Shown here piece by piece: positions 1 through 5,688 of a DNA stretch of 9,630 bases. The stretch is from REBR01 sp033721915. Its GTDB lineage: Bacteria > Pseudomonadota > Gammaproteobacteria > Pseudomonadales > Oleiphilaceae. The stretch covers positions 1 to 9,630 of the forward strand of contig JAWWAC010000086.1 of assembly GCA_033721915.1 (NCBI GenBank), in the 5' to 3' direction. The first letter of the stretch is position 1. Every line of letters begins with the position of its first letter. A model generated the notes under the pieces. That model saw only the letters and a program-made list of their open reading frames with translations, had not been told where the DNA came from and made no database searches. The position numbers were made by a program, and so were the translations under genes.

Positions 1-1132
1 CACCCACGGCCATGCCGCCATGACGCTGCTGAGGGGCTTTGGTGATGACCTGCCGCTGATGACCTGGCTGAACGACTATGTATGGCCGGCGGAGAGCCGC
101 TTTGTGGACGAGGACTTCATCGCCGACGGCACCCAGCTGGCCATGGCGGAGATGCTGCGCTCCGGCACCACCTTCTTCAGTGACATGTACTACTTCCCGG
201 AGGTGGTGGCGGAACTGGCACAGCAGCAGGGCATGCGGGCACAGGTGTGCTTCCCGGTGCTGGACTTCCCCACCAACTGGGGCAGCGGCCCCGAGGAGTA
301 TCTGCGCAAGGGGCTGGCCCTGCGCGACCGTCTGCGCCACAGCGAGCTGGTGCAGGTGGCCTTCGGCCCCCACGCCCCCTACACCGTCTCCGACGGGCCA
401 CTGAGCCAGATCGCCACACTGGCGGAGCAGACCGGCGCACCGGTGCAGATCCACCTCCATGAAACCGCCTTCGAGGTGGAGGACGCCGTGCAGAAGACCG
501 GGCTTCGCCCCATTCGCCGGCTCTCCGAGCTGGGTCTGCTGACCCCCACCACCCAGTGTGTGCATATGACCCAGCTGGATGACAACGACATACAGCTGCT
601 CAGGGAGAGCGGCGCCCATGTGCTGCACTGCCCGGAATCCAACATGAAGCTGGCCAGCGGACAATGCCCGGTGCAGCGCCTGCTGGATGAAGGCATCAAC
701 GTGGCACTGGGCACGGACGGTGCCGCCAGCAACAACGACTTGGATATGTTCGGCGAGATGCGCACCGCCGCCTTTCTGGCCAAATCCGTCAGTGGCGACG
801 CCGCCGCCGTCAGCGCCCACCAGGCCCTGGCCATGGCCACCATCAACGGTGCCAGGGCACTGGGCCGTGAACAGGACCTGGGCTCACTGGAGCCGGGCAA
901 GCTGGCGGACATGGTCGCGGTGGATCTGGGTGACTGCCTGGTGCAGCCGGTGTATGACCCCGCCTCCCACCTGGTCTACAGCACCAGCTCACGGCAGGTG
1001 AGCCACAGCTGGATTGGCGGTCAGCCACAGCTGGTGGACGGTGAGCTGCGCCGCATTGACCTGCAGGAGCTGCGTGGCCGTATTGAGCAGTGGCAGCAGA
1101 AAATACGCCAGGTGGACCCGGGTGAAAAGTAA
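1..1132 (+). CDS. mtaD: 5'-methylthioadenosine/S-adenosylhomocysteine deaminase (TRZ/ATZ amidohydrolase), 5' end cut by window
   Basis: Amidohydrolase-superfamily enzyme expected to deaminate 5'-methylthioadenosine and/or S-adenosylhomocysteine to the inosyl compounds in the cytosol, a salvage step after S-adenosylmethionine use. The reading frame is open from base 2 and begins T-H-G-H-A-A-M, the HxH metal site that normally follows about 60 N-terminal residues. The ATG at 20 is therefore internal and the true start lies outside the window. Counting from that Met, the metal and catalytic residues of the family are present: H145 and E148 in HLHE, H182 in CVHM, the HCPESNMKLASG segment near 203, and D233 in LGTDGAASNND. 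The C-terminus looks complete. It is followed after 48 bp by ubiG on the same strand, so the two are probably co-transcribed. Exact substrate preference (MTA, SAH or another aminopurine) cannot be read from sequence. Family assignment is firm; the symbol is less so. Confidence 0.85.
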   Translation, partial: THGHAAMTLLRGFGDDLPLMTWLNDYVWPAESRFVDEDFIADGTQLAMAEMLRSGTTFFSDMYYFPEVVAELAQQQGMRAQVCFPVLDFPTNWGSGPEEYLRKGLALRDRLRHSELVQVAFGPHAPYTVSDGPLSQIATLAEQTGAPVQIHLHETAFEVEDAVQKTGLRPIRRLSELGLLTPTTQCVHMTQLDDNDIQLLRESGAHVLHCPESNMKLASGQCPVQRLLDEGINVALGTDGAASNNDLDMFGEMRTAAFLAKSVSGDAAAVSAHQALAMATINGARALGREQDLGSLEPGKLADMVAVDLGDCLVQPVYDPASHLVYSTSSRQVSHSWIGGQPQLVDGELRRIDLQELRGRIEQWQQKIRQVDPGEK

Positions 1133-1180
1133 CCGCCCGATAAACCCGCTGAACCGTGACTCACAGGAGCGCAACCGGAC

Positions 1181-1936
1181 ATGACAGAACCACAGCCCCA
1201 CCCCCGCCCGGCGGGCAATATGGACCCGTCGGAAATCGCCAAGTTCGATGAACTGGCCAGCCGCTGGTGGGACCCCAACAGCGAGTTCAAGCCACTGCAC
1301 GACATCAACCCCCTGCGGCTGAACTACATTGATGAGCGCGCCCCACTGGCCGGGCGCCGTGTGCTGGACGTGGGTTGTGGCGGCGGCATCCTCAGTGAAT
1401 CCATGGCCCGCCGCGGCGCCCATGTCACCGGCATTGACCTGGCGGAGGCGCCACTGGGTGTGGCACGGCTGCACAGCCTGGAGACCGGTGTCCCTGTGGA
1501 ATACCGTCAGATCGCCATCGAGGATCTGGCCGGGGAGCAGCCCGGCTCCTATGACGTGGTCACCTGCCTGGAGATGCTGGAGCACGTGCCGGACCCGGGC
1601 TCTGTGGTGCAGGCCTGCCAGAAGCTGCTGCGCCCCGGGGGCCAGCTGTTTGTCTCCACCATCAACCGCAACCCCAAGTCTTTCCTGTTTGCCATTGTGG
1701 GGGCGGAATACGTGTTGCAGCTGCTGCCCAAGGGCACCCACAGCTGGCGCAAGTTTATCCGCCCCTCGGAGATGTCCCGCTATTTCCGGGAAGCGGATCT
1801 GACGGTGCAGGATGTCACGGGGCTGACCTACAACCCCCTGACCAAGCGCTACCGCCTGGGGCGAGATGTGGATGTCAATTACTTCATGCACGGCAGCAAG
1901 GCCGGCAATGAACCGTCGGGTGAAGGCAATGCCTGA
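1181..1936 (+). CDS. ubiG: Ubiquinone biosynthesis O-methyltransferase UbiG
   Basis: SAM-dependent O-methyltransferase that performs both O-methylations of the ubiquinone ring (the early hydroxyl and the final demethylubiquinol step), at the inner membrane face with the Ubi complex. The 251 residues are close to the usual 240. Visible features are the family N-terminal block KFDELASRWWDP (21-32) followed by EFKPLHDINPLRL, SAM motif I VLDVGCGGG (61-69), acidic D86 after the second strand, EMLEHV (131-136), and the amphipathic stretch at about 167-188 (KSFLF...PKGTHS), which corresponds to the membrane-binding insertion known in E. coli UbiG. The end DVNYFMH is typical. An AGGAG at 1165-1169 lies 11 bases before the ATG, a somewhat long spacing. 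Met14 (about 1220) is an alternative start nearer the conserved core. The last 8 bases overlap the mupP start. Confidence 0.96.
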   Translation: MTEPQPHPRPAGNMDPSEIAKFDELASRWWDPNSEFKPLHDINPLRLNYIDERAPLAGRRVLDVGCGGGILSESMARRGAHVTGIDLAEAPLGVARLHSLETGVPVEYRQIAIEDLAGEQPGSYDVVTCLEMLEHVPDPGSVVQACQKLLRPGGQLFVSTINRNPKSFLFAIVGAEYVLQLLPKGTHSWRKFIRPSEMSRYFREADLTVQDVTGLTYNPLTKRYRLGRDVDVNYFMHGSKAGNEPSGEGNA

Positions 1937-2606
1937 GACGCGGTCAGCCTGTACGGCGCTGCTGTTTGATCTGGACGGCACCCTGATTGATACGGCACCG
2001 GATTTTATCTGGTGCCTGAACACACAGCGTGCCCGCCACGGGCTGGCGCCACTGCCCCATACGGTGATCCGCCGTGCGGTTTCCAACGGCGCCAAAGCCC
2101 TGGTGACACTGGGTTTTGACCTGGCTCCTGAGCAGGGCGGCTTCAGCGACAGGCACGGCGAGTTGCTGGACCTTTACCGGGGCCACCTGGCGGTGGATAC
2201 CGTGCTGTTTCCGGGCATGGCCGAGCTTCTGGAAGCCCTTGAGGCTCAGGGTATCCCCTGGGGCATTGTCACCAACAAGCCCAGGCCCTTTACCGAGCCG
2301 CTGCTGGCGGGGCTCGGCCTGGCACACCGCTGTGCCGTCACCGTCTGCCCGGACGATGTCACCCACCCCAAACCCCACCCGGAGCCCCTGTTGCTGGCCG
2401 CCCGTTCACTGGGACAGCCTCCCGAACGGATCCTGTATGTGGGGGACCATGAGCGGGATATCATTGCCGGGCGCGAGGCCGGCATGAAAACCATTGCCGC
2501 CCGCTACGGTTATATCAACGAACCCGGTGATGTGGCCGCCTGGAAAGCGGATCATGTGATTGACCATGGCCATGAGCTGATGGCCCTGTGCGGGCTGGGC
2601 CGCTGA
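1929..2606 (+). CDS. mupP: N-acetylmuramic acid 6-phosphate phosphatase MupP (HAD family)
   Basis: HAD-superfamily phosphatase. In Pseudomonas the orthologous gene, also next to ubiG, dephosphorylates MurNAc-6-phosphate so that recycled MurNAc can enter the AmgK/MurU route to UDP-MurNAc. With the start at 1929 the protein has 225 residues, matching the family. HAD motifs: I, DLDGT with nucleophile D14 and acid/base D16; II, T115 in VTNKP; III, K148 in HPKPHPEP; IV, G-D-H-E-R-D at 172-177. The cap between about 20 and 95 is the helical C1 type. The 1929 ATG overlaps the ubiG stop by 8 bp and has a GAAGG just upstream. An in-frame ATG at 1908 would add seven residues and is also possible. Older annotation would call this phosphoglycolate phosphatase (gph); the ubiG-mupP-yciK order and the TNKP/SKPDPEP-like pattern favour MupP. 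Whether AmgK/MurU exist in this genome is not visible here. Confidence 0.85.
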   Translation: MPETRSACTALLFDLDGTLIDTAPDFIWCLNTQRARHGLAPLPHTVIRRAVSNGAKALVTLGFDLAPEQGGFSDRHGELLDLYRGHLAVDTVLFPGMAELLEALEAQGIPWGIVTNKPRPFTEPLLAGLGLAHRCAVTVCPDDVTHPKPHPEPLLLAARSLGQPPERILYVGDHERDIIAGREAGMKTIAARYGYINEPGDVAAWKADHVIDHGHELMALCGLGR

Positions 2607-2631
2607 CGCCGCCCTTCAGCCGCGGCGGCGT
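2606..2631 (+). terminator. GC hairpin at the mupP 3' end, possible terminator or attenuator
   Basis: An 8-bp perfect inverted repeat (ACGCCGCC at 2606-2613 with GGCGGCGT at 2624-2631) encloses a 10-base loop and begins at the last base of the mupP stop codon. The downstream sequence is ATTCGC, not a T-run, so intrinsic termination would be weak. It could instead stabilise the upstream mRNA or reduce read-through into yciK. Confidence 0.35.
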
Positions 2632-2712
2632 ATTCGCTATCATGCCCTCCCGGATGGATGCCCCGGGATCCGTTGACCCAGACCACAGAGCCCATCTCAG
2701 GAGCCACCTTTC

Positions 2713-3483
2713 ATGACCGCGACAGCCACCATTCCCAGCCATTACCAGCCCGCACCGGATCTGCTCAGGGGCCGTGTGATTCTGGTCACCGGCGCCGGCG
2801 CCGGTATCGGCCGCGCCGCCGCACTGAGCTTTGCCGGCCACGGCGCCAGTGTGATTCTCATGGGGCGCACGGTCAGCAAGCTGGAGGCGGTGTACGACGA
2901 GATCGAGGCGGCGGGGGGGCCGGAGCCGGCCATCGTGCCACTGGATCTGATGGGGGCCAGACAGGAGGATTACGAGCTGACGGCGAGCCGCATCCGCGAG
3001 GCCTTCGGGCGGCTGGACGGGCTGCTGCACAACGCCAGCGTTCTGGGTCAGCGCACTCCCATGGAGCTGTACGACCCGGAAACCTGGAACAAGGTGATGC
3101 AGATCAACGTCAACGGGCCCTTTCTGCTGACCCGGGCCTGCATCCCGCTGCTGCGGGAATCCGGGGACGCCAGCCTGCTTTGGACCGCCTCCAGTGTGGG
3201 GCGCAAGGGGCGCGCCTACTGGGGGGCCTATGCCGTGTCCAAGTTCGCCAACGAGGGCATGATGCAGATACTGGCGGACGAGCTGGACGACGAGCGCCAC
3301 CGCATCCGGGTCAACAGCATCAACCCGGGTGCCACCCGCACGGCCATGCGCCAGCTGGCCTACCCGGGGGAGGATCCGGGGGTCAATCCCTGGCCGAAGG
3401 ACATCATGACGCCGTACCTGTACCTGATGGGAGGCGACTCTGAGGGTGTCACCGGCCAGGCCTTTGACGCCCAGCCCAAATAG
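2713..3483 (+). CDS. yciK: YciK-type short-chain dehydrogenase/reductase
   Basis: Cytosolic classical SDR oxidoreductase of unknown physiological substrate. At 256 residues it is about the size of E. coli YciK. Visible: the N-terminal HYQPAPDLL block that precedes the Rossmann fold in YciK; the cofactor motif TGAGAGIG (26-33), with R52 in MGRT suggesting NADP(H) preference; D78 in the LDL adenine-ring site; HNAS (106-109) in place of the usual NNAG, as in YciK; catalytic S160, Y173 and K177 (YAVSK); and the C-terminal INPGATRTAMR and TGQAFDAQP segments characteristic of this subfamily. AGGAG at 2699-2703 is nine bases before the ATG. The gene follows mupP by about 106 bp, with a hairpin in the gap and no convincing promoter of its own, so partial read-through from the ubiG unit is likely. 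It converges on yaaA. Confidence 0.9.
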   Translation: MTATATIPSHYQPAPDLLRGRVILVTGAGAGIGRAAALSFAGHGASVILMGRTVSKLEAVYDEIEAAGGPEPAIVPLDLMGARQEDYELTASRIREAFGRLDGLLHNASVLGQRTPMELYDPETWNKVMQINVNGPFLLTRACIPLLRESGDASLLWTASSVGRKGRAYWGAYAVSKFANEGMMQILADELDDERHRIRVNSINPGATRTAMRQLAYPGEDPGVNPWPKDIMTPYLYLMGGDSEGVTGQAFDAQPK

Positions 3484-3506
3484 GCACCGGCCCCGGGAGC
3501 GTCCTG

Positions 3507-3529
3507 CCGGGGGGAATCAGTCCCCCCGG
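3507..3529. terminator. Strong GC hairpin between convergent yciK and yaaA
   Basis: A perfect 9-bp stem (CCGGGGGGA at 3507-3515 and TCCCCCCGG at 3521-3529) with a 5-base loop spans the stop codon of yaaA (TCA at 3517-3519 on this strand) and lies 23 bp past the yciK stop. Its position between two converging genes suggests a shared bidirectional terminator. Neither side has a U-run, so it is not a textbook intrinsic terminator. Confidence 0.5.
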
Positions 3530-4284
3530 GTAAAGACCCACTTGTCCCCTTCCGAAAGATCCCGGTTGAAGGCGTAGCCTTCCACATCAAAGCCCTTGGC
3601 CTGCTCCGGGTCCGTGATGCGGTGGCGGATGATGTAGCCGGCCATCATGCCCCGGGCCTTCTTGGCGTAGAAGCTGATCATCTTGAATCGACCGTTGCGC
3701 CAGTCACGGAATTCGGGGGTAATGACCCGTGCGTTGAGACGGCGCTTGTTCACGGACTTGAAGTATTCCTGTGAGGCCAGGTTCATCAGCACCCCGTCGC
3801 CCTGCTCCAGCACCTGGTTGAGATACGCCGTGATGCGATCCCCCCAGAAGCTGTAAAGGTCCTTGCCACGGCGGTTTTCAAATTTGGTGCCCATTTCCAG
3901 CCGGTAGGGCTGCATCAGGTCCAGTGGCCGCAGTGCCCCGTAAAGCCCCGACAGGATGCGCAGGTGGTCCTGGGCAAAGGCAAAGTCCTCTTCCCGGAAT
4001 TCGTAGGCGTTCATGCCCTCGTAGACATCCCCCTTGAAGGCCAGCAGTGCCTGACGGGCGTTGTCCGGGGTGAAGGGAATCTGCCACTCCTGATAGCGTT
4101 GGGCATTGAGCTCACCGAGTTTCTCGCTGATGCCCATGAGGTTGCTCACCTGATGGGGCTCCAGTGTCTTGAGCTGCTCGATCAGCTCCATGACATCGTC
4201 CAGAAACAGCGGCTGTGTGTAGCGCTGTGTGGGCAGCGGGGATTCGTAGTCCAGTTTCTTTGCGGGAGAGACAACCAGCAGCAT
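3517..4284 (-). CDS. yaaA: Peroxide stress protein YaaA (UPF0246 family)
   Basis: YaaA lowers the pool of free intracellular iron during hydrogen peroxide stress and so limits Fenton damage to DNA; in E. coli it is in the OxyR regulon. The protein also belongs to a DNA-binding fold family. At 255 residues it matches the E. coli length of about 258. Family hallmarks are all present: the N-terminal M-L-L-V-V-S-P-A-K-K-L-D, the central block LSGLYGALRPLDLMQPYRLEMG, NLASQEYFKSV, and the basic segment FYAKKARGMMAGYIIRHRI, ending in the conserved GYAFN. No predicted signal or membrane segment is evident, so it is cytosolic. The Shine-Dalgarno is weak (AAGAG about 11 bases upstream). It sits 51 bp downstream of the glutaredoxin-like gene on the same strand, and a candidate promoter lies across that gene's stop codon. 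I did not find a convincing OxyR site by eye. Confidence 0.93.
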   Translation of the reverse strand: MLLVVSPAKKLDYESPLPTQRYTQPLFLDDVMELIEQLKTLEPHQVSNLMGISEKLGELNAQRYQEWQIPFTPDNARQALLAFKGDVYEGMNAYEFREEDFAFAQDHLRILSGLYGALRPLDLMQPYRLEMGTKFENRRGKDLYSFWGDRITAYLNQVLEQGDGVLMNLASQEYFKSVNKRRLNARVITPEFRDWRNGRFKMISFYAKKARGMMAGYIIRHRITDPEQAKGFDVEGYAFNRDLSEGDKWVFTRGD

Positions 4285-4332
4285 GATAGGGACACTCTTA
4301 TGAAAAAAGGGTTTCGATAAAATATAACTACT

Positions 4333-4361
4333 ATTCTAGGCGTTCGTCACAAAGCGTACAA
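4333..4361 (-). promoter_or_regulatory. Candidate sigma-70 promoter for yaaA
   Basis: Read on the - strand, TTGTAC (4361-4356) and TAGAAT (4338-4333) are separated by exactly 17 bp. The -10 matches consensus at 5 of 6 positions, the -35 at 3 of 6. The -10 element overlaps the TAG stop of the upstream glutaredoxin-like gene, and the AT-rich stretch that follows (about 4302-4330) stands out from the GC-rich surroundings. The predicted leader to the yaaA ATG would be roughly 40 nt. This would allow yaaA to be induced independently of the gene in front of it. Confidence 0.35.
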
Positions 4362-4584
4362 CGTCCGCTTCCGTGAAGGGCCAGTTGAGCTCCGCACCAT
4401 CCGACTCCCGCCTCAGTACCGGGATACGGGTACCGTAGCGGTCCACCAGCTCCTGGGACTCGGCGATATCCACCACATCCACGGGAATCGGGTCCTCAAT
4501 GGGGGTGGCCATCAGCACCGCTTCGGCTTTCTCGCACAATTCGCAGTGCTCGGTGATAAAAAAACTCAGTGTACTTTCAGTCAT
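4336..4584 (-). CDS. Glutaredoxin-like (DUF836 type) small thiol protein
   Basis: Small cytosolic thioredoxin-fold protein of 82 residues, the usual size for this glutaredoxin-like family. The redox-active site is C14-E-L-C17 (T-E-H-C-E-L-C), followed by the family helix EKAEAVL. The V-D-V-V-D-I strand around 35-40 and the cis-proline in T-R-I-P-V-L (P55) complete the fold. The C-terminal NWPFTEADVVRFV resembles the W-P-F segment seen in these proteins. The dithiol site suggests disulfide exchange, but no partner is known. An in-frame TGA four codons upstream fixes the ATG as the first possible Met start; there is no good Shine-Dalgarno. It lies directly upstream of yaaA on the same strand, which hints at a shared oxidative-stress role, though that is inference from position only. 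It is divergent from rdgC. Confidence 0.82.
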   Translation of the reverse strand: MTESTLSFFITEHCELCEKAEAVLMATPIEDPIPVDVVDIAESQELVDRYGTRIPVLRRESDGAELNWPFTEADVVRFVTNA

Positions 4585-4640
4585 GACAGGGGTTCACAGC
4601 CATTGATGGAGAGGATCATCGTCCATTCAGATTACCTTAC

Positions 4641-4669
4641 TTGAAGCCCCCGCCCAACTCCCCGATAAT
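4641..4669 (+). promoter_or_regulatory. Sigma-70-like promoter of rdgC
   Basis: TTGAAG at 4641-4646 and GATAAT at 4664-4669 are spaced by 17 bp, matching the consensus hexamers at 4 of 6 and 5 of 6 positions. Transcription would start near 4676, about 33 nt before the rdgC ATG, leaving room for the AAGAGGA ribosome-binding site at 4692-4698. It is the best-looking promoter in the window. On the other strand a much weaker pair (TTGGGC, 17 bp, TAATCT) overlaps the same stretch and might serve the divergent glutaredoxin-like gene. Confidence 0.6.
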
Positions 4670-4708
4670 GCCGCGTCCCGTCAGTCAACGGCAAGAGGAT
4701 CCCCTGCC

Positions 4709-5635
4709 ATGTGGTTTCGTAACGCCCGCCTGTACCGTTTCAGCAAGCCCTTCAACCTCGATGAGGCCAGCGTGGAATCACAACTGGCCGAAGCCGCCTT
4801 CAAGCCCTGCGGCTCCCAGGAGAGCTTCCGGCAGGGCTGGGTACCGCCAATGGGCCGCCATGGCGAGCAGTTTCTGTTCTCCTCAAACGGCTATCACCTG
4901 GTCTGCCTGCGCAAGGAGGAGCGCCTGCTGCCCAGCGCCGTGGTCAAGGAAGCCCTGACAGAGCGGGTGGAAATGCTCGAGCAGGAACAGGGCCGCCCCC
5001 TCAAGCGCAAGGAGAAGAACGACCTGCAGGAGCAGCTCACCCTGGAGATGCTGCCAAGGGCTTTCACCAAGTCCCGCCACACCTTTGCCTATATCGCCCC
5101 CAACGAGGGGCTGATGGTGGTGGACGCCGCCTCGGACACCGCCGCCGAGGCCCTGCTGAGCCACTTGCGGGAAACACTGGGCTCACTGCCGGTACGCCCG
5201 CCTGTGGTCACACAGGCGCCGGCCTTCACCATGACCGGCTGGGTCAGCGGCGAGGTGGATGTGCCACAGCACCTGGCCCTGGAAGACGAGTGCGAGCTGC
5301 GGGACGACAGCGAGGAAGGCGGTGTGATCCGCATCAAGGGCTTTGACCTGCGTGAGGACGAGATCCGCGCCCACCTGGCCGGTGGCATGGAAGTGGCCCG
5401 TCTGGCACTGAACTGGGACGAGCAACTGAGCTTCACACTGGACCACGAGCTGACCATCCGCCGCCTGAAATTCGGCGACGGTTTCCAGGACCAGGTCCAG
5501 GACATCGACAGCGACGATGCCGCCGCCCGCTTCGACACCAGCTTCCAGCTGATGGCGCTGGAATTCTCCCGGCTGGTGCCGGCTCTGCTGGAGGCCTTTG
5601 GCGGTGAAGACCGCAGCGCCATTGTGGAAGGCTGA
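4709..5635 (+). CDS. rdgC: Recombination-associated protein RdgC
   Basis: Nucleoid-associated DNA-binding protein that forms a ring-shaped dimer around double-stranded DNA and limits RecA-promoted strand exchange; in Neisseria it affects pilin antigenic variation. The 308 residues agree with the usual length of about 303. Family features are the N-terminal M-W-F-R-N-A-R-L-Y-R-F, the QGWVPPMG segment near 42-49, the helical KEALTERVEMLEQEQGRPLKRKEKNDLQEQLTLEMLPRAF region (about 80-119), TFAYIAP, LVxA-like VVDAAS, and the C-terminal KRLKF-like RRLKFGDGFQDQ. AAGAGGA at 4692-4698 precedes the ATG by 10 bases. It is a single-gene transcription unit with its own promoter, divergent from the glutaredoxin-like gene and convergent with the acetyltransferase gene. 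Confidence 0.95.
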   Translation: MWFRNARLYRFSKPFNLDEASVESQLAEAAFKPCGSQESFRQGWVPPMGRHGEQFLFSSNGYHLVCLRKEERLLPSAVVKEALTERVEMLEQEQGRPLKRKEKNDLQEQLTLEMLPRAFTKSRHTFAYIAPNEGLMVVDAASDTAAEALLSHLRETLGSLPVRPPVVTQAPAFTMTGWVSGEVDVPQHLALEDECELRDDSEEGGVIRIKGFDLREDEIRAHLAGGMEVARLALNWDEQLSFTLDHELTIRRLKFGDGFQDQVQDIDSDDAAARFDTSFQLMALEFSRLVPALLEAFGGEDRSAIVEG

Positions 5636-5656
5636 GACCGCCCCCGTCACGGCGTC

Positions 5657-5688
5657 GCCCTCTTGCCCCCCTATACGGGCGGCAGGGC
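5657..5688. terminator. Imperfect hairpin between convergent rdgC and the Pat-type gene
   Basis: GCCCT (5657-5661) pairs with AGGGC (5684-5688). Inside, GCC (5665-5667) pairs with GGC (5681-5683) and CCC (5669-5671) with GGG (5677-5679), with a bulge, one C/C mismatch and a 5-base loop. It covers the stop codon of the - strand gene and begins about 22 bp after the rdgC stop. There is no U-run on either strand, so a role as bidirectional terminator is only plausible. Confidence 0.3.

Noticed and set aside
989..2095. A 368-codon open frame on the - strand opposite the deaminase end, ubiG and the mupP start
   Set aside because: It runs across three conserved + strand genes and their junctions, and its translation resembles no family I know. 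It is a shadow frame.
1929..2606. Annotation of the HAD phosphatase as phosphoglycolate phosphatase (gph)
   Set aside because: The gene lies between ubiG and yciK, where MupP is found in Pseudomonas-like genomes, and its motifs match that group better. The substrate is still an inference.
2673..2700. TTGACC at 2673 as a -35 for a yciK promoter
   Set aside because: No acceptable -10 hexamer occurs 15-19 bp downstream; the sequence there is GC-rich up to the ribosome-binding site.
2515..3300. A 261-codon - strand frame opposite yciK
   Set aside because: It overlaps the conserved SDR in antisense, is low in recognisable motifs and crosses the mupP-yciK gap, so it is a composition artefact.
4605..4643. 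A 12-codon open frame upstream of rdgC, a possible leader peptide
   Set aside because: It ends within the predicted rdgC -35 element, upstream of the likely transcription start, so it would not be in the rdgC mRNA.
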